Assembly (NCBI GenBank): GCA_018712075.1
Contig: DVHN01000038.1
Coordinates: 1 to 59,472 of the forward strand
Direction of reading: 5' to 3'
DNA: 59,472 nt
From: Candidatus Fimimorpha faecalis
GTDB lineage: Bacteria > Bacillota > Clostridia > Lachnospirales > Lachnospiraceae
Shown here: positions 1 through 8,698 of the stretch, one piece after another
How positions within the stretch are numbered: position 1 is the stretch's first letter
Layout of the letters: each line of letters starts with the position of its first letter
Notes under the pieces: generated by a model
What the model was told of the DNA's origin: nothing
Databases searched by the model: none
Seen by the model: only the letters and a program-made list of their open reading frames with translations
Position numbers and translations under genes: made by a program

Positions 1-16
1 AAAAACAGGAATTTTG

Positions 17-45
17 TTGAAAAATTTATATATTTATACTATAAT
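17..45 (+). promoter_or_regulatory. Promoter of the purine permease
   Basis: TTGAAA at 17-22 and a perfect TATAAT at 40-45 are separated by 17 bp. This predicts a transcription start near position 52 and a leader of about 175 nt before the permease start codon. Confidence 0.7.
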
Positions 46-51
46 AGAAAC

Positions 52-229
52 AGAATCTTTATTATCATGTTTTTTATCAGATGGGGGATTGCTCTCCCAT
101 CTGATAAACGCTCTGTAAGGATGTGCAGGGATTTGGAGAATATTATATCCCTTGATTCTGCGCTAAGATTCGCAAGCGAATTGGAATATAAAAACGTGAT
201 AAATAAGAAAAGTTGGAGGATAAAAATTC
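52..229 (+). promoter_or_regulatory. Structured 5' leader of the purine permease gene
   Basis: The leader holds three possible helices: a perfect 12-bp hairpin (TTATCAGATGGG at 74-85 with its complement at 96-107), a longer-range pairing of GCAGGGA near 126 with TCCC and CTGC near 147-160, and a tight hairpin ATTCGC/GCGAAT near 167-180. No T-run follows any of them, so no terminator is seen. I do not recognise a known riboswitch; the conserved purine-riboswitch core is absent. A ribosome-binding site (GGAGG) lies close before the start codon. Confidence 0.4.
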
Positions 230-1570
230 ATGAGTAAACAAACAAAATCAAAAGCACAAGGTTCTGTGTTTGAATTGACTGGAACCCCTCCAATGGGACA
301 GGCTGTTCCATTGGCTTTGCAGCATGTAGTAGCGATGATTGTAGGGTGTGTAACCCCTGCCATTATTGCAGGAAATGCAGGAAATCTATCTCCAGAAGAT
401 AAGGTATTATTAATTCAATCTTCATTGTTGATTGCTGGAATAGCAACGATTATACAGTTGTATCCAATTGGAAAAAAATGGTTTCGAATTAGTTCTGGGT
501 TACCAGTTATATTGGGCGCCAGCTTTTCTTATTTGGCATTGCTGCAAACGATTGCACAAGAGTTTAGCATCGCAACGATTATGGGAGCGCAGATATGTGG
601 TGGTATTGCTGTAATTATTGTAGGTATTTTCATAAAGAAGCTGCGTAGATTCTTTCCACCATTAGTAGCAGGAACCGTTGTTTTTACAATTGGGTTATCC
701 TTATATCCTACAGCAATTAATTATATGGCTGGAGGAACAGGTTCTGAAACATATGGACATTGGCAAAATTGGTTGGTAGCCATTATTACACTTGTGGTTG
801 TTACCACATTGAATCATTTTGGAAAAGGAATTTTTAAATTAGCTTCTATTTTATTTGGAATTATTGTTGGATATATTGTGGCGCTTTGCTTTGGTATGGT
901 AGATTTTGCAAAAGTAGCGTCTGCTGGTTGGTTCCAGGTTCCAGAACCACTGCATTTTGGAATTGCATTTGATCCATCTCCAATCGTATCCATGGTAATT
1001 TTATTTATTGTTAATGCGGTACAGGCAGTAGGAGATTTTTCCGCTACGACAATGGGTGGTTTGGATCGTGAACCTACCGATGATGAATTGTCAGGAGGAA
1101 TTATTGGAAGTGGTCTAAGCAGTTTAGTCAGTTCCGTTATGGGAGGACTTCCATGTGCTACATATAGTCAAAATGTAGGTATTGTTGCTACTACTAAAGT
1201 AGTGAATCGAGTTGTATTTTCAATTGCTGCAATACTAATTTTAGTTGCGGGATTGATTCCAAAGTTTTCAGGAATATTAACTACAATTCCTCAGTGTGTA
1301 CTTGGAGGTGCTACGATTTCTGTATTTGCCTCGATTACAATGACTGGAATTAAGTTAATTACAACGGAAGAAATGAATTATCGAAATACATCCATTGTAG
1401 GATTGGCAGTGGCAGTAGGTATGGGAGTTACATCGGCTCCAGAATCATTGGCAATGTTCCCAGATTGGGTTACTTTAGTATTTGGTAAATCAGCAGTTGT
1501 ACTTGCAACAATCATTGCAATTACATTAAATTTAATTATTCCAAAGCCAAAAAAAGCGAGCAAACGGTAA
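230..1570 (+). CDS. NCS2-family purine (uric acid/xanthine) permease
   Basis: A 446-residue polytopic membrane protein of the nucleobase:cation symporter-2 family (uracil-xanthine permeases), full length for the family. The two family signatures are visible: QAVGDF near residue 265 and SQNVGIVATTK near residue 313, the Q-N-x-G...T-K motif that lines the substrate site. N- and C-terminal tails are short and Lys-rich. It converges with the carbamate kinase operon and shares a terminator with it. Its place at the edge of a uric acid/xanthine degradation island makes a purine the likely substrate; which purine cannot be read from sequence. It has its own promoter and a structured leader. Confidence 0.9.
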   Translation: MSKQTKSKAQGSVFELTGTPPMGQAVPLALQHVVAMIVGCVTPAIIAGNAGNLSPEDKVLLIQSSLLIAGIATIIQLYPIGKKWFRISSGLPVILGASFSYLALLQTIAQEFSIATIMGAQICGGIAVIIVGIFIKKLRRFFPPLVAGTVVFTIGLSLYPTAINYMAGGTGSETYGHWQNWLVAIITLVVVTTLNHFGKGIFKLASILFGIIVGYIVALCFGMVDFAKVASAGWFQVPEPLHFGIAFDPSPIVSMVILFIVNAVQAVGDFSATTMGGLDREPTDDELSGGIIGSGLSSLVSSVMGGLPCATYSQNVGIVATTKVVNRVVFSIAAILILVAGLIPKFSGILTTIPQCVLGGATISVFASITMTGIKLITTEEMNYRNTSIVGLAVAVGMGVTSAPESLAMFPDWVTLVFGKSAVVLATIIAITLNLIIPKPKKASKR

Positions 1571-1572
1571 AA

Positions 1573-1618
1573 AATAGAGTGAATCGCTAGAGATTTTTCT
1601 TCTAGGATTCACTCTATT
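1573..1618. terminator. Bidirectional terminator between permease and arcC
   Basis: AATAGAGTGAATC at 1573-1585 pairs with GATTCACTCTATT at 1606-1618, and CTAGA/TCTAG extend the stem inward. The A-run on the left and T-containing right side allow it to end both the rightward permease transcript and the leftward arcC operon. Confidence 0.8.
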
Positions 1619-1648
1619 CTTATATATAACAGGGAAGGTGATTCACTA

Positions 1649-2599
1649 TTATTTTTCGGTTAATTGAATGATTGTTCCAGTTTTTCCTGCAATGCCGTCT
1701 TTTGCCTTTTCTAATAACGTAATCAATGCGGTGCGCCCTGGTTTCGAAGAAGCAAAGTTGACAGCCGCCTGCACTTTTGGAAGCATGGAGCCAGGGGCGA
1801 ACTGACCTTCTTCCATATATTTTTGCGCTTGTTCCACCGTTAATTTCGATAACCACTGTTCATCGGGTTTTCCAAAATTAATTGCTACCTTTTCTACCGC
1901 AGTTAATATAATTAAATAATCTGCGTCCAGTTCCGTGGCTAAAAGACAGCTGGCAAAGTCTTTATCGATAACGGCGCTGGCACCTTTTAAATGGTTGCCA
2001 TTGAGTGTAACAGGAATTCCACCACCGCCACAAGCAATAACGACTTGTCCTGCTTCGACTAAAGCTCGAATTGCTCCAATTTCTACGATCTGAATAGGCT
2101 TTGGAGAAGCTACTACACGACGGTATCCTCGTCCTGCGTCTTCTTTCATAATATAATCATATTTTTGATTTAACTCCATCGCCTGTTCCTTGGAATAAAA
2201 ACGACCAATTGGCTTTGATGGAACAGAAAAGGAAGGATCTTCTGCATCAACTCGAATCTGTGTAATCATAGTAGCCACTGGGATATCAGAGATGTTTCGG
2301 TTTAATAACTCTTCTCTTAATGCATTTTGTAAATCATATCCAATATAGGCTTGACTCATTGCGACACAGACGGAGAGAGGAGTGTTTGGCTGGAGTGGAT
2401 CTTCTCGGCTTAACGCAGCCATGGCATTATTAATCATACCTACCTGCGGTCCATTTCCATGTGCAATAATTACTTCATGTCCCTGTTCAATTAAGTCCAC
2501 AATTGCCTTAGATGTAATTTTTACTGCAATCATTTGCTCTGGTAATGTATTTCCTAAGGCATTGCCTCCGAGTGCAATTACAATACGTTTTCTTTCCAT
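1649..2599 (-). CDS. arcC: Carbamate kinase
   Basis: About 316 residues of the amino-acid kinase fold, the usual carbamate kinase length. It transfers phosphate from carbamoyl phosphate to ADP, giving ATP, ammonia and CO2 in the cytoplasm. Visible motifs are the N-terminal IVIALGGNALG, the AHGNGPQVG nucleotide/phosphate loop, and a C-terminal stretch ending in KTGTII. The ATG at 2599 is preferred; an in-frame TTG at 2611 would add four residues but sits almost on the AAAGG site. It is the last gene of the leftward operon, starting about 30 bp after the ygeW stop. The context makes it the ATP-yielding step of purine ring breakdown, using carbamoyl phosphate released by the YgeW carbamoyltransferase. 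Confidence 0.93.
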   Translation of the reverse strand: MERKRIVIALGGNALGNTLPEQMIAVKITSKAIVDLIEQGHEVIIAHGNGPQVGMINNAMAALSREDPLQPNTPLSVCVAMSQAYIGYDLQNALREELLNRNISDIPVATMITQIRVDAEDPSFSVPSKPIGRFYSKEQAMELNQKYDYIMKEDAGRGYRRVVASPKPIQIVEIGAIRALVEAGQVVIACGGGGIPVTLNGNHLKGASAVIDKDFASCLLATELDADYLIILTAVEKVAINFGKPDEQWLSKLTVEQAQKYMEEGQFAPGSMLPKVQAAVNFASSKPGRTALITLLEKAKDGIAGKTGTIIQLTEK

Positions 2600-2629
2600 A
2601 ATTGATACCAAAGCCTTTCCACTTTTTCA

Positions 2630-3823
2630 CTACTGCATTTTTCTTTCTGCGGCACGCTCTTCTAATTTCTTTAAAATAGCAGCAGGATTCTCAAACTTGC
2701 TTAATAAGATCATAGCTGCAATGACATATGGTTTAAAACTAGCTTCTTTGTAAAGTGGAGTGCGATAGCGGTCAAATACGGATGCGTCCACTTCACCTGT
2801 TTCACAGCTCACACCTGTAATATCGGCTGGAAGACAATGTAAATAGAGTGCTTTTCCGTCTTTTGTTGTTTTCATTAATTCTTCGGTACAAGCCCAGTCT
2901 TTATGTTGTGCATTTTGAGCCAGCAATTCTTTTTCCAAAGCCTTAATACCTTCAAAATCTCCCTCACCATATAAATTCGTTCTCTTTTCCATTGCAGCAA
3001 ATGGAGCCCAGCTCTTTGGATATACGATATCTGCATCTTTGAAAGCATCTGCCATATCATTTGTTTTGCGGAAGGAACCGCCTGATTTTTCTGCATTTTT
3101 TCTAGCTACTTCTTCTACCTCTGGCATAACTTCATAACCTTCTGGATGGGCAAGTACAACTTCCATACCCATACGTGTCATTAATCCGATTACACCCTGA
3201 GGCACGGATAATGGCTTGCCATAAGAAGGAGAATAGGCCCAAGTCATGGCTAACTTCTTACCTTTTAAGTTTTCCACACCACCGAATTCATGGATAATAT
3301 GGAGCATGTCTGCCATACATTGGGTTGGATGGTCGATATCACATTGGAGATTTACGAGAGTAGGACGCTGCTCTAAAATTCCTTCTTTATGTCCTTCTTC
3401 TACTGCATTTGCAACCTCATGCATATATGCATTTCCTTTTCCAATGTACATATCATCACGGATACCAATGACGTCTGCCATGAAAGAGATCATATTGGCT
3501 GTTTCACGGACCGTTTCTCCATGTGCAACCTGAGACTTTCCTTCGTCCAAATCTTGTACTTCTAATCCTAATAAATTGCAGGCAGATGCAAAGGAAAAAC
3601 GAGTACGGGTAGAGTTGTCACGGAATAAAGAAATACCAAGCCCGCTTTCAAATACTTTTGTGGAAATATTATTCTGTCTCATAAAACGAAGTGCATCGGC
3701 AATTGTCCAAACAGCTTCTAATTCATCGTCTGTCTTTTCCCATGTAAGGAAAAAATCGTTATTGTACATTTCTTTGAAATTTAAAGAATTTAATTTATCA
3801 ATATAGTCTTGTAATGTTTTCAT
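2630..3823 (-). CDS. ygeW: Knotted carbamoyltransferase YgeW
   Basis: A 397-residue protein of the aspartate/ornithine carbamoyltransferase superfamily. The carbamoyl-phosphate loop appears as DNSTRTRFSF (near residue 70), followed by HPTQCMADML and HCLPAD motifs. The long insert and overall match to YgeW set it apart from OTCase. Its natural acceptor has not been settled; in purine-utilising gene sets it is thought to run in the phosphorolytic direction, turning a ureido intermediate into carbamoyl phosphate. That fits its place directly before carbamate kinase and after ygeY in one leftward operon. The start ATG is preceded by AAAAAGGAG. Confidence 0.9.
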   Translation of the reverse strand: MKTLQDYIDKLNSLNFKEMYNNDFFLTWEKTDDELEAVWTIADALRFMRQNNISTKVFESGLGISLFRDNSTRTRFSFASACNLLGLEVQDLDEGKSQVAHGETVRETANMISFMADVIGIRDDMYIGKGNAYMHEVANAVEEGHKEGILEQRPTLVNLQCDIDHPTQCMADMLHIIHEFGGVENLKGKKLAMTWAYSPSYGKPLSVPQGVIGLMTRMGMEVVLAHPEGYEVMPEVEEVARKNAEKSGGSFRKTNDMADAFKDADIVYPKSWAPFAAMEKRTNLYGEGDFEGIKALEKELLAQNAQHKDWACTEELMKTTKDGKALYLHCLPADITGVSCETGEVDASVFDRYRTPLYKEASFKPYVIAAMILLSKFENPAAILKKLEERAAERKMQ

Positions 3824-3872
3824 TGTTAAACTCCTTTTTAAATAAAATCAATCGTGGATAATAGAAACAGGA

Positions 3873-5183
3873 TTATTCGCAGTAAATGGTTGGGAGCGCT
3901 GCGTAGACGGCAGCACATTTTACTAAGTCTTCCTTCCAAGTCTTTTCATTTGGAGCATGTGCCTGAGCCTCTGCGCCTGGTCCAAAACCAATACAAGGGA
4001 TCTGATTCCGTCCCATGATGGACACTCCGTTTGTAGAAAACGTCCATTTATCAGTCAGAGGACGTGCTTTTCGCATTTCGTCGGTTTCTGCACTTCCGCT
4101 TCTTGTTTCTCCATAGAGATTGTGATAGGCTGTTTCCAATGCTTTTGTTACTTTATGGTCTTCTGGAATCACCCATGTTGGGAAGTAGCATTCGATTGGA
4201 TAGACAAGTCCTTTGTAAGAAGGACGTGCGTATTCATACATGGATACCGTAACGTCGTCGCCATATTTTTTCACGCTTGGAAGCATACGAATTTCTTCTA
4301 AGCAGCTTTCCCATGTTTCTCCAGCAGTCATACGGCGATCCAGGGAAACGGAGCAGGAATCTGCAACGGCACAGCGGCTTGGAGAAGTAAAGAAAATTTC
4401 GGAAGTCGTAATCGTACCACGACCAAGAAAACGAGCTTCTTTCCACTGTGGGTTATAGGCTTCGTCTAACATTTTAACAAGCCCTTTGATTTCACCCGTT
4501 GTATCATTTTCATTTAATGCACGAATGTCTTGAAGAATATCTGCCATTTTATAAATGGCATTGTCGCCTCGTTCTGGTGCAGAGCCATGGCAGGAAACGC
4601 CCTTTACGTCAACTCGAATTTCCATGCGTCCACGCTGTCCACGGTAAATACCACCATCGGTTGGCTCAGTAGAAACAACAAAAGCTGGACGTACGCCGTC
4701 TTCATGAATGATGTACTGCCAGCAAAGTCCATCGCAGTCTTCTTCTTGCACAGTTCCTGTTACAAGGACGGTATATTTGTCGCTTAATAATCCCAAGTCC
4801 TTCATAATCTTGGCTCCGTAAACGGAAGATACAATTCCACCCATCTGATCGGAAGTTCCACGTCCACCGATTTCTGTATCGGATTCAAATCCTTCATATG
4901 GATCAAAGGTCCAGTTTGCAATATTGCCAATTCCAACCGTATCGATATGGGCATCAAATCCAATTAATGTTTTACCAGTTCCCATATAACCGAGAACATT
5001 TCCCATTGGATCAATCTCAACCTTATCAAATCCAACCGCTTTCATTTCCTCTGCAATTCGATTGATATGGCCTTCTTCTCCTGCACTTTCTCCAGGAATT
5101 TTTACTAAGTCACGTAAAAATTTGGTCATAGCAGCCTCATAACCTTGAGCAGCTTCTTTAATCTTGTTAAAATCTAAGTTCAT
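3873..5183 (-). CDS. ygeY: YgeY family selenium metabolism-linked M20 hydrolase
   Basis: A 436-residue metallopeptidase-fold amidohydrolase (M20/ArgE/DapE type). Metal-binding and catalytic motifs are visible: FDAHIDTVG near residue 77, the [10 protein letters not shown] segment near 108, and the QEEDCDG acid pair near 147. A dimerisation domain interrupts the catalytic domain in the usual way. It lies between ygeX and ygeW in a tightly packed leftward operon. Members of this family co-occur with labile-selenium molybdenum hydroxylases and are implicated in purine/uric acid breakdown; the exact amide bond cleaved is inferred, not shown here. Confidence 0.88.
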   Translation of the reverse strand: MNLDFNKIKEAAQGYEAAMTKFLRDLVKIPGESAGEEGHINRIAEEMKAVGFDKVEIDPMGNVLGYMGTGKTLIGFDAHIDTVGIGNIANWTFDPYEGFESDTEIGGRGTSDQMGGIVSSVYGAKIMKDLGLLSDKYTVLVTGTVQEEDCDGLCWQYIIHEDGVRPAFVVSTEPTDGGIYRGQRGRMEIRVDVKGVSCHGSAPERGDNAIYKMADILQDIRALNENDTTGEIKGLVKMLDEAYNPQWKEARFLGRGTITTSEIFFTSPSRCAVADSCSVSLDRRMTAGETWESCLEEIRMLPSVKKYGDDVTVSMYEYARPSYKGLVYPIECYFPTWVIPEDHKVTKALETAYHNLYGETRSGSAETDEMRKARPLTDKWTFSTNGVSIMGRNQIPCIGFGPGAEAQAHAPNEKTWKEDLVKCAAVYAALPTIYCE

Positions 5184-5196
5184 GACAATCTCCTTT

Positions 5197-6402
5197 CTAT
5201 TTATCTAGTCCATACCAGACAATATTTTTGTAACGTTCTGGATCGGTATCTCCTTCGGTAGAGAAACAAAGAACTTGAGAATCTTCGTTTAACTCTAAAT
5301 AATCACGAAGTTCTTTATACTCGTCCATCATCATAATACTCATTAAAAGTCCAAGTCCGACTGCACCTGATTCTCCGGAAATCACTTGCGGATCGCCTTT
5401 CAATGGAGCAGCGCAAACACGCATTCCCTTTCTTGTTACCCAATCAGGAGCAGAGACAAACACATCAGCATGATTTTTTAAAATATCCCAGGAAAGCGTA
5501 TTTGGCTCTCCGCAGGCTAAACCAGCCATAATCGTAGGCATGTCTCCGTCTACGATTCGAATCTTACCATCTCCAGCAACGGCACCTTTGTATAAGCAGG
5601 CAGCTTCGGAAGCTTCTACGACAATAACTCTTGGAGGTGCATCTGGATAACGGTTTGCAAAATAACCTTGAACAGCTCCAGCTAATGAACCAACACCGGC
5701 CTGAATAAAAATATGAGTTGGACGTTTGCAGCCGTACTCTTCTAATTGTTCGTTGGCTTCCAATGCCATTGTTCCATATCCTTGCATAATCCAAGATGGA
5801 ATGTCTTCATAGCCGTCCCACGCAGTATCCTGAACGATGATCCCGTTTGGAGTATTGGCAGCAGCTGATGCAGCCATCCGAACACATTCATCGTAATTGA
5901 CTTCTTCGATTGTAGCGATGGCATTTTCTTTTAAAATGTTTTCGAGTCGAGTTTGGGTTGATCCCTTTGGCATATAGACAACCGCTTTTTGCCGCAGCTT
6001 ATTGGCAGCCCATGCGACACCTCGTCCATGGTTTCCGTCTGTGGCAGTGAAGAAAGTCGCTTGTCCAAATTCTTCTTTTAATTGATCGGAAACTAGTACG
6101 TCATATGGCAATTCAGAAACATCTTTTCCTAACTGTTGAGCGATGTAACGAGCCATGGCAAAGGAACCGCCTAATACTTTAAATGCGTTAAGACCAAATC
6201 GATAGGATTCATCTTTTATGTATAATCCCTTCAAATGAAGGAAAGAGGCCAAATTGTCAAGTTTGGCAAGTGGTGTTTGCGTATATTGAGGAAAGCTGCG
6301 GTGAAAGGTACGTGCTTTTGTTACGTTGTCAAGTGCCATAATGGATAATTGATTATCCTCTGTTTTTGGCAGATGATTGACTGCCCATTTGATTGTTTCC
6401 AT
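5197..6402 (-). CDS. ygeX: Diaminopropionate ammonia-lyase
   Basis: A 401-residue PLP enzyme of the tryptophan-synthase-beta fold, full length. It splits 2,3-diaminopropionate into pyruvate and two ammonia. The PLP lysine lies in [11 protein letters not shown] (near residue 77), and the phosphate-binding glycine loop is in [14 protein letters not shown]. In purine degradation, diaminopropionate is the proposed product after ring opening, so this enzyme would yield pyruvate for energy and fermentation. It follows the regulator gene and precedes ygeY by 13 bp. A GGGAGG ribosome-binding site lies about 13 nt before the ATG, a slightly long spacing. Confidence 0.93.
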   Translation of the reverse strand: METIKWAVNHLPKTEDNQLSIMALDNVTKARTFHRSFPQYTQTPLAKLDNLASFLHLKGLYIKDESYRFGLNAFKVLGGSFAMARYIAQQLGKDVSELPYDVLVSDQLKEEFGQATFFTATDGNHGRGVAWAANKLRQKAVVYMPKGSTQTRLENILKENAIATIEEVNYDECVRMAASAAANTPNGIIVQDTAWDGYEDIPSWIMQGYGTMALEANEQLEEYGCKRPTHIFIQAGVGSLAGAVQGYFANRYPDAPPRVIVVEASEAACLYKGAVAGDGKIRIVDGDMPTIMAGLACGEPNTLSWDILKNHADVFVSAPDWVTRKGMRVCAAPLKGDPQVISGESGAVGLGLLMSIMMMDEYKELRDYLELNEDSQVLCFSTEGDTDPERYKNIVWYGLDK

Positions 6403-6429
6403 AAATTAAAAATACCTCCCAAATTTTAT

Positions 6430-7068
6430 TTATGTTACGTTTTTATTGACGTCGATATAGCTGTAAAGCGTATACTTAGAGATTCCAAAAAATTTTGAGA
6501 CTTTGTCACTGGAGCGAGTAATTAAAAAAGCTCCCGCATCGTTTAGAAATTGAATGGCCAGTATCTTATCTTCTTTATTCATTAAGGATACTGGTTTTCC
6601 AACTAGTTCAACGGATTTAATTAACAATTCGTCTAGTAAATCGTTAACATTATGAGTAATTTTAGATGGATTTCTAGTAGCTTCTTCGGTATTGATAAAA
6701 GATTTTAGTGATCGGTCAATCAATAGTAATCCCGTGATATCATAATTTACTGCAAAAATATAATCAATGTTACCATCATCACCTCGAATAAACATTGTGC
6801 TAGACTTTAAAACTTTTCCATCGGAGGTTCGTGTCAAATAAGCCAGCTTATCATGAACTGCTTCAGGGTTGCGGCGAACGGTTTCCAATACAACAGTGGA
6901 GGGACCGTCTCCAACACGTCTGCCTGAAACGTGACCGTTTTCGATATATACAATTGAGTTATCTAAATTATTTTGAGTTAAATCATGAATCACAATCTCA
7001 CAATCAGGACCGAATTGTTTCGTCATACCATTTGCAATTTGTTTTAAAAGATCTAACTTTGTATCCAT
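6430..7068 (-). CDS. YheO/DauR-type transcriptional regulator
   Basis: About 212 residues: an N-terminal PAS-like YheO sensor domain (roughly residues 10-120, with the VIHDL and GRRVGDGPS segments typical of the family) and a C-terminal helix-turn-helix near residues 185-208 (SDKVSKFFGISKYTLYSYI). I chose the ATG at 7068 because AAAGGAG lies 10 nt before it; an upstream in-frame ATG at 7134 has no such site and would overlap the promoter. It is the first gene of the leftward catabolic operon and diverges from ssnA, the usual layout for a local regulator. The 32-bp palindrome at 7206-7237 is the best candidate for its operator. Confidence 0.85.
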   Translation of the reverse strand: MDTKLDLLKQIANGMTKQFGPDCEIVIHDLTQNNLDNSIVYIENGHVSGRRVGDGPSTVVLETVRRNPEAVHDKLAYLTRTSDGKVLKSSTMFIRGDDGNIDYIFAVNYDITGLLLIDRSLKSFINTEEATRNPSKITHNVNDLLDELLIKSVELVGKPVSLMNKEDKILAIQFLNDAGAFLITRSSDKVSKFFGISKYTLYSYIDVNKNVT

Positions 7069-7122
7069 AATCAGGAAACTCCTTTCATAGGATGATGAAG
7101 CAAAAATCAGTTTTATAATTCC

Positions 7123-7150
7123 ACTATAACACAAATTTTTATAATTTCAA
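7123..7150 (-). promoter_or_regulatory. Promoter of the leftward operon (regulator-ygeX-ygeY-ygeW-arcC)
   Basis: On the minus strand TTGAAA (7150-7145) and TATAGT (7128-7123) are 16 bp apart, upstream of the regulator start at 7068. Confidence 0.6.
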
Positions 7151-7159
7151 TAGGATTTC

Positions 7160-7195
7160 AAAAAAAAATTTGATTACCAAAAAAAAAATTTGATT
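7160..7195. repeat. Tandem A-tract repeat in the divergent promoter region
   Basis: Two copies of an A-run of 9-10 followed by TTTGATT (about 7160-7175 and 7179-7195), roughly two helical turns apart, lie between the two divergent promoters. They could bend DNA, act as UP elements or bind a regulator. Confidence 0.5.
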
Positions 7196-7200
7196 TTCGG

Positions 7201-7229
7201 TTGCATTATTGTTATTCTAGTGCTAGAAT
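7201..7229 (+). promoter_or_regulatory. Promoter of the ssnA-ygfK-xdh operon
   Basis: TTGCAT at 7201-7206 and TAGAAT at 7224-7229, 17 bp apart. The element is overlapped by a large palindrome, so it is probably regulated. Confidence 0.6.
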
Positions 7230-7237
7230 GATAATAA
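7206..7237. promoter_or_regulatory. 32-bp palindromic operator candidate
   Basis: TTATTGTTATTCTAG (7206-7220) and CTAGAATGATAATAA (7223-7237) are inverted repeats matching at 13 of 15 positions around a 2-bp centre. The inner 16 bp are perfectly symmetric. It covers the spacer and -10 of the ssnA promoter and lies upstream of the regulator promoter, so a dimeric regulator bound here could control both operons. Confidence 0.65.
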
Positions 7238-7320
7238 AGAATCCGAAATCGAAATAAAATTGTTAAAAATTAATAAAGTTTTGTTACGTATTATGTAAAA
7301 CAAATATAAGGAGGAATGTT

Positions 7321-8652
7321 ATGCTGATTATTGGAAATGGACGAATGATAACACGGAATCCAGAATGCCCATTTATAGAAAATGGGGCAGTAGCGATCCA
7401 AGATAATACAATTCAAATGGTGGGTACATTGGAAGAAGTGAAAAAAACTTATCCAGATGCGGAATTCATTGACGCCAAAGGCGGTGTGATTATGCCGGCA
7501 TTTATTAATACGCACGAGCATATTTATAGTGCAATGGCAAGAGGTTTGAGTATCAATGGTTACAATCCACAGGGATTTTTAGATATTTTAGATGGAATGT
7601 GGTGGACGATTGATCGGCACCTAACGCTGGAACAGACAAGACAGAGTGCTTTGGCTACTTATTTGGATTCGATTAAAAATGGGGTTACGACAGTATTTGA
7701 TCATCATGCGAGTTTTGGGCAGATTTCAGACAGTTTATTCGCAATCGAAAGTGCCGCAAATGAATTAGGAATTCGTACTTGTCTCTGTTACGAAGTATCC
7801 GATCGAGATGGAAAAGAGAAAGCAAAAGCGTCGGTTATGGAAAATGCAAACTTTATTCGTCATGCATTGGCAGATGAGAGTGATATGATTGCTGGTATGA
7901 TGGGAATGCACGCTTCCTTTACAATTTCTGATGAGACAATGGAACTCTGTGCTGCCAATAAACCAGCCGAAGTCGGATATCATATTCATGTAGCAGAAGG
8001 AATTGAAGACTTACATGCCTGTTTGAGAGATCACGGAAAACGAATCATTGATCGGCTTATGGACTGTGGAATACTTGGGGAGAAGACATTGGCAGCGCAT
8101 TGTATTTATATTAATAAGCATGAGATGGAATTATTGCGGGATACAAATACAATGGTAGTACATAATCCGGAATCCAATATGGGAAATGCATGTGGATGTC
8201 CCCCAACAATGGAAATTCTGCATACAGGCGTATTGACAGGGCTTGGAACTGATGGATATACGCATGATATGCTGGAATCCTATAAGGTCGCAAATGTACT
8301 GCATAAACACCATCTCTGTAATGCAAATGCAGCCTGGGCAGAAGTGCCAGAGATGTTATTTACAAATAATGCCAAAATAGCAAATCGCTATTTTAAAAAG
8401 AAGCTTGGCGTTTTAGAAAAAGGAGCCGCTGCGGATGTTATTGTAACCGATTATATCCCATTAACGCCGATGGATGCATCGAATATAAATAGTCATATTT
8501 TATTTGGTATGACGGGACGAAGTGTTGTAACAACGGTATGTAATGGCAAAGTTTTAATGAAAGATCGTGTTTTAGTCGGAATAGATGAAGAAAAAATCTT
8601 AGCAGATTGCAGACAGGAAGCGAGAAACTTAGCAAAATCAATTAATGGATAA
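7321..8652 (+). CDS. ssnA: Putative aminohydrolase SsnA
   Basis: A 443-residue amidohydrolase-superfamily protein (chlorohydrolase/guanine-deaminase branch). Metal ligands are visible as NTHEH near residue 62, HIHVAEG near 221, AAHCIY near 260 and GLGTDG near 310. These are cytoplasmic Zn/Fe hydrolases that deaminate or open heterocyclic rings. SsnA occurs with ygfK and selenium-dependent xanthine dehydrogenases and is implicated in purine catabolism; its exact substrate is not established by sequence. It is first in the rightward operon, with an AAGGAGG site 6 nt before the ATG. Confidence 0.9.
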   Translation: MLIIGNGRMITRNPECPFIENGAVAIQDNTIQMVGTLEEVKKTYPDAEFIDAKGGVIMPAFINTHEHIYSAMARGLSINGYNPQGFLDILDGMWWTIDRHLTLEQTRQSALATYLDSIKNGVTTVFDHHASFGQISDSLFAIESAANELGIRTCLCYEVSDRDGKEKAKASVMENANFIRHALADESDMIAGMMGMHASFTISDETMELCAANKPAEVGYHIHVAEGIEDLHACLRDHGKRIIDRLMDCGILGEKTLAAHCIYINKHEMELLRDTNTMVVHNPESNMGNACGCPPTMEILHTGVLTGLGTDGYTHDMLESYKVANVLHKHHLCNANAAWAEVPEMLFTNNAKIANRYFKKKLGVLEKGAAADVIVTDYIPLTPMDASNINSHILFGMTGRSVVTTVCNGKVLMKDRVLVGIDEEKILADCRQEARNLAKSING

Positions 8653-8698
8653 CGGGATTTCGGTATAGAAAATGAAGAAAAGAGAGGGAGGAGAAGCC

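Noticed and set aside
52-229. Purine riboswitch upstream of the permease
   Set aside because: The conserved junction and loop sequences of the purine aptamer cannot be found; only generic hairpins are seen.
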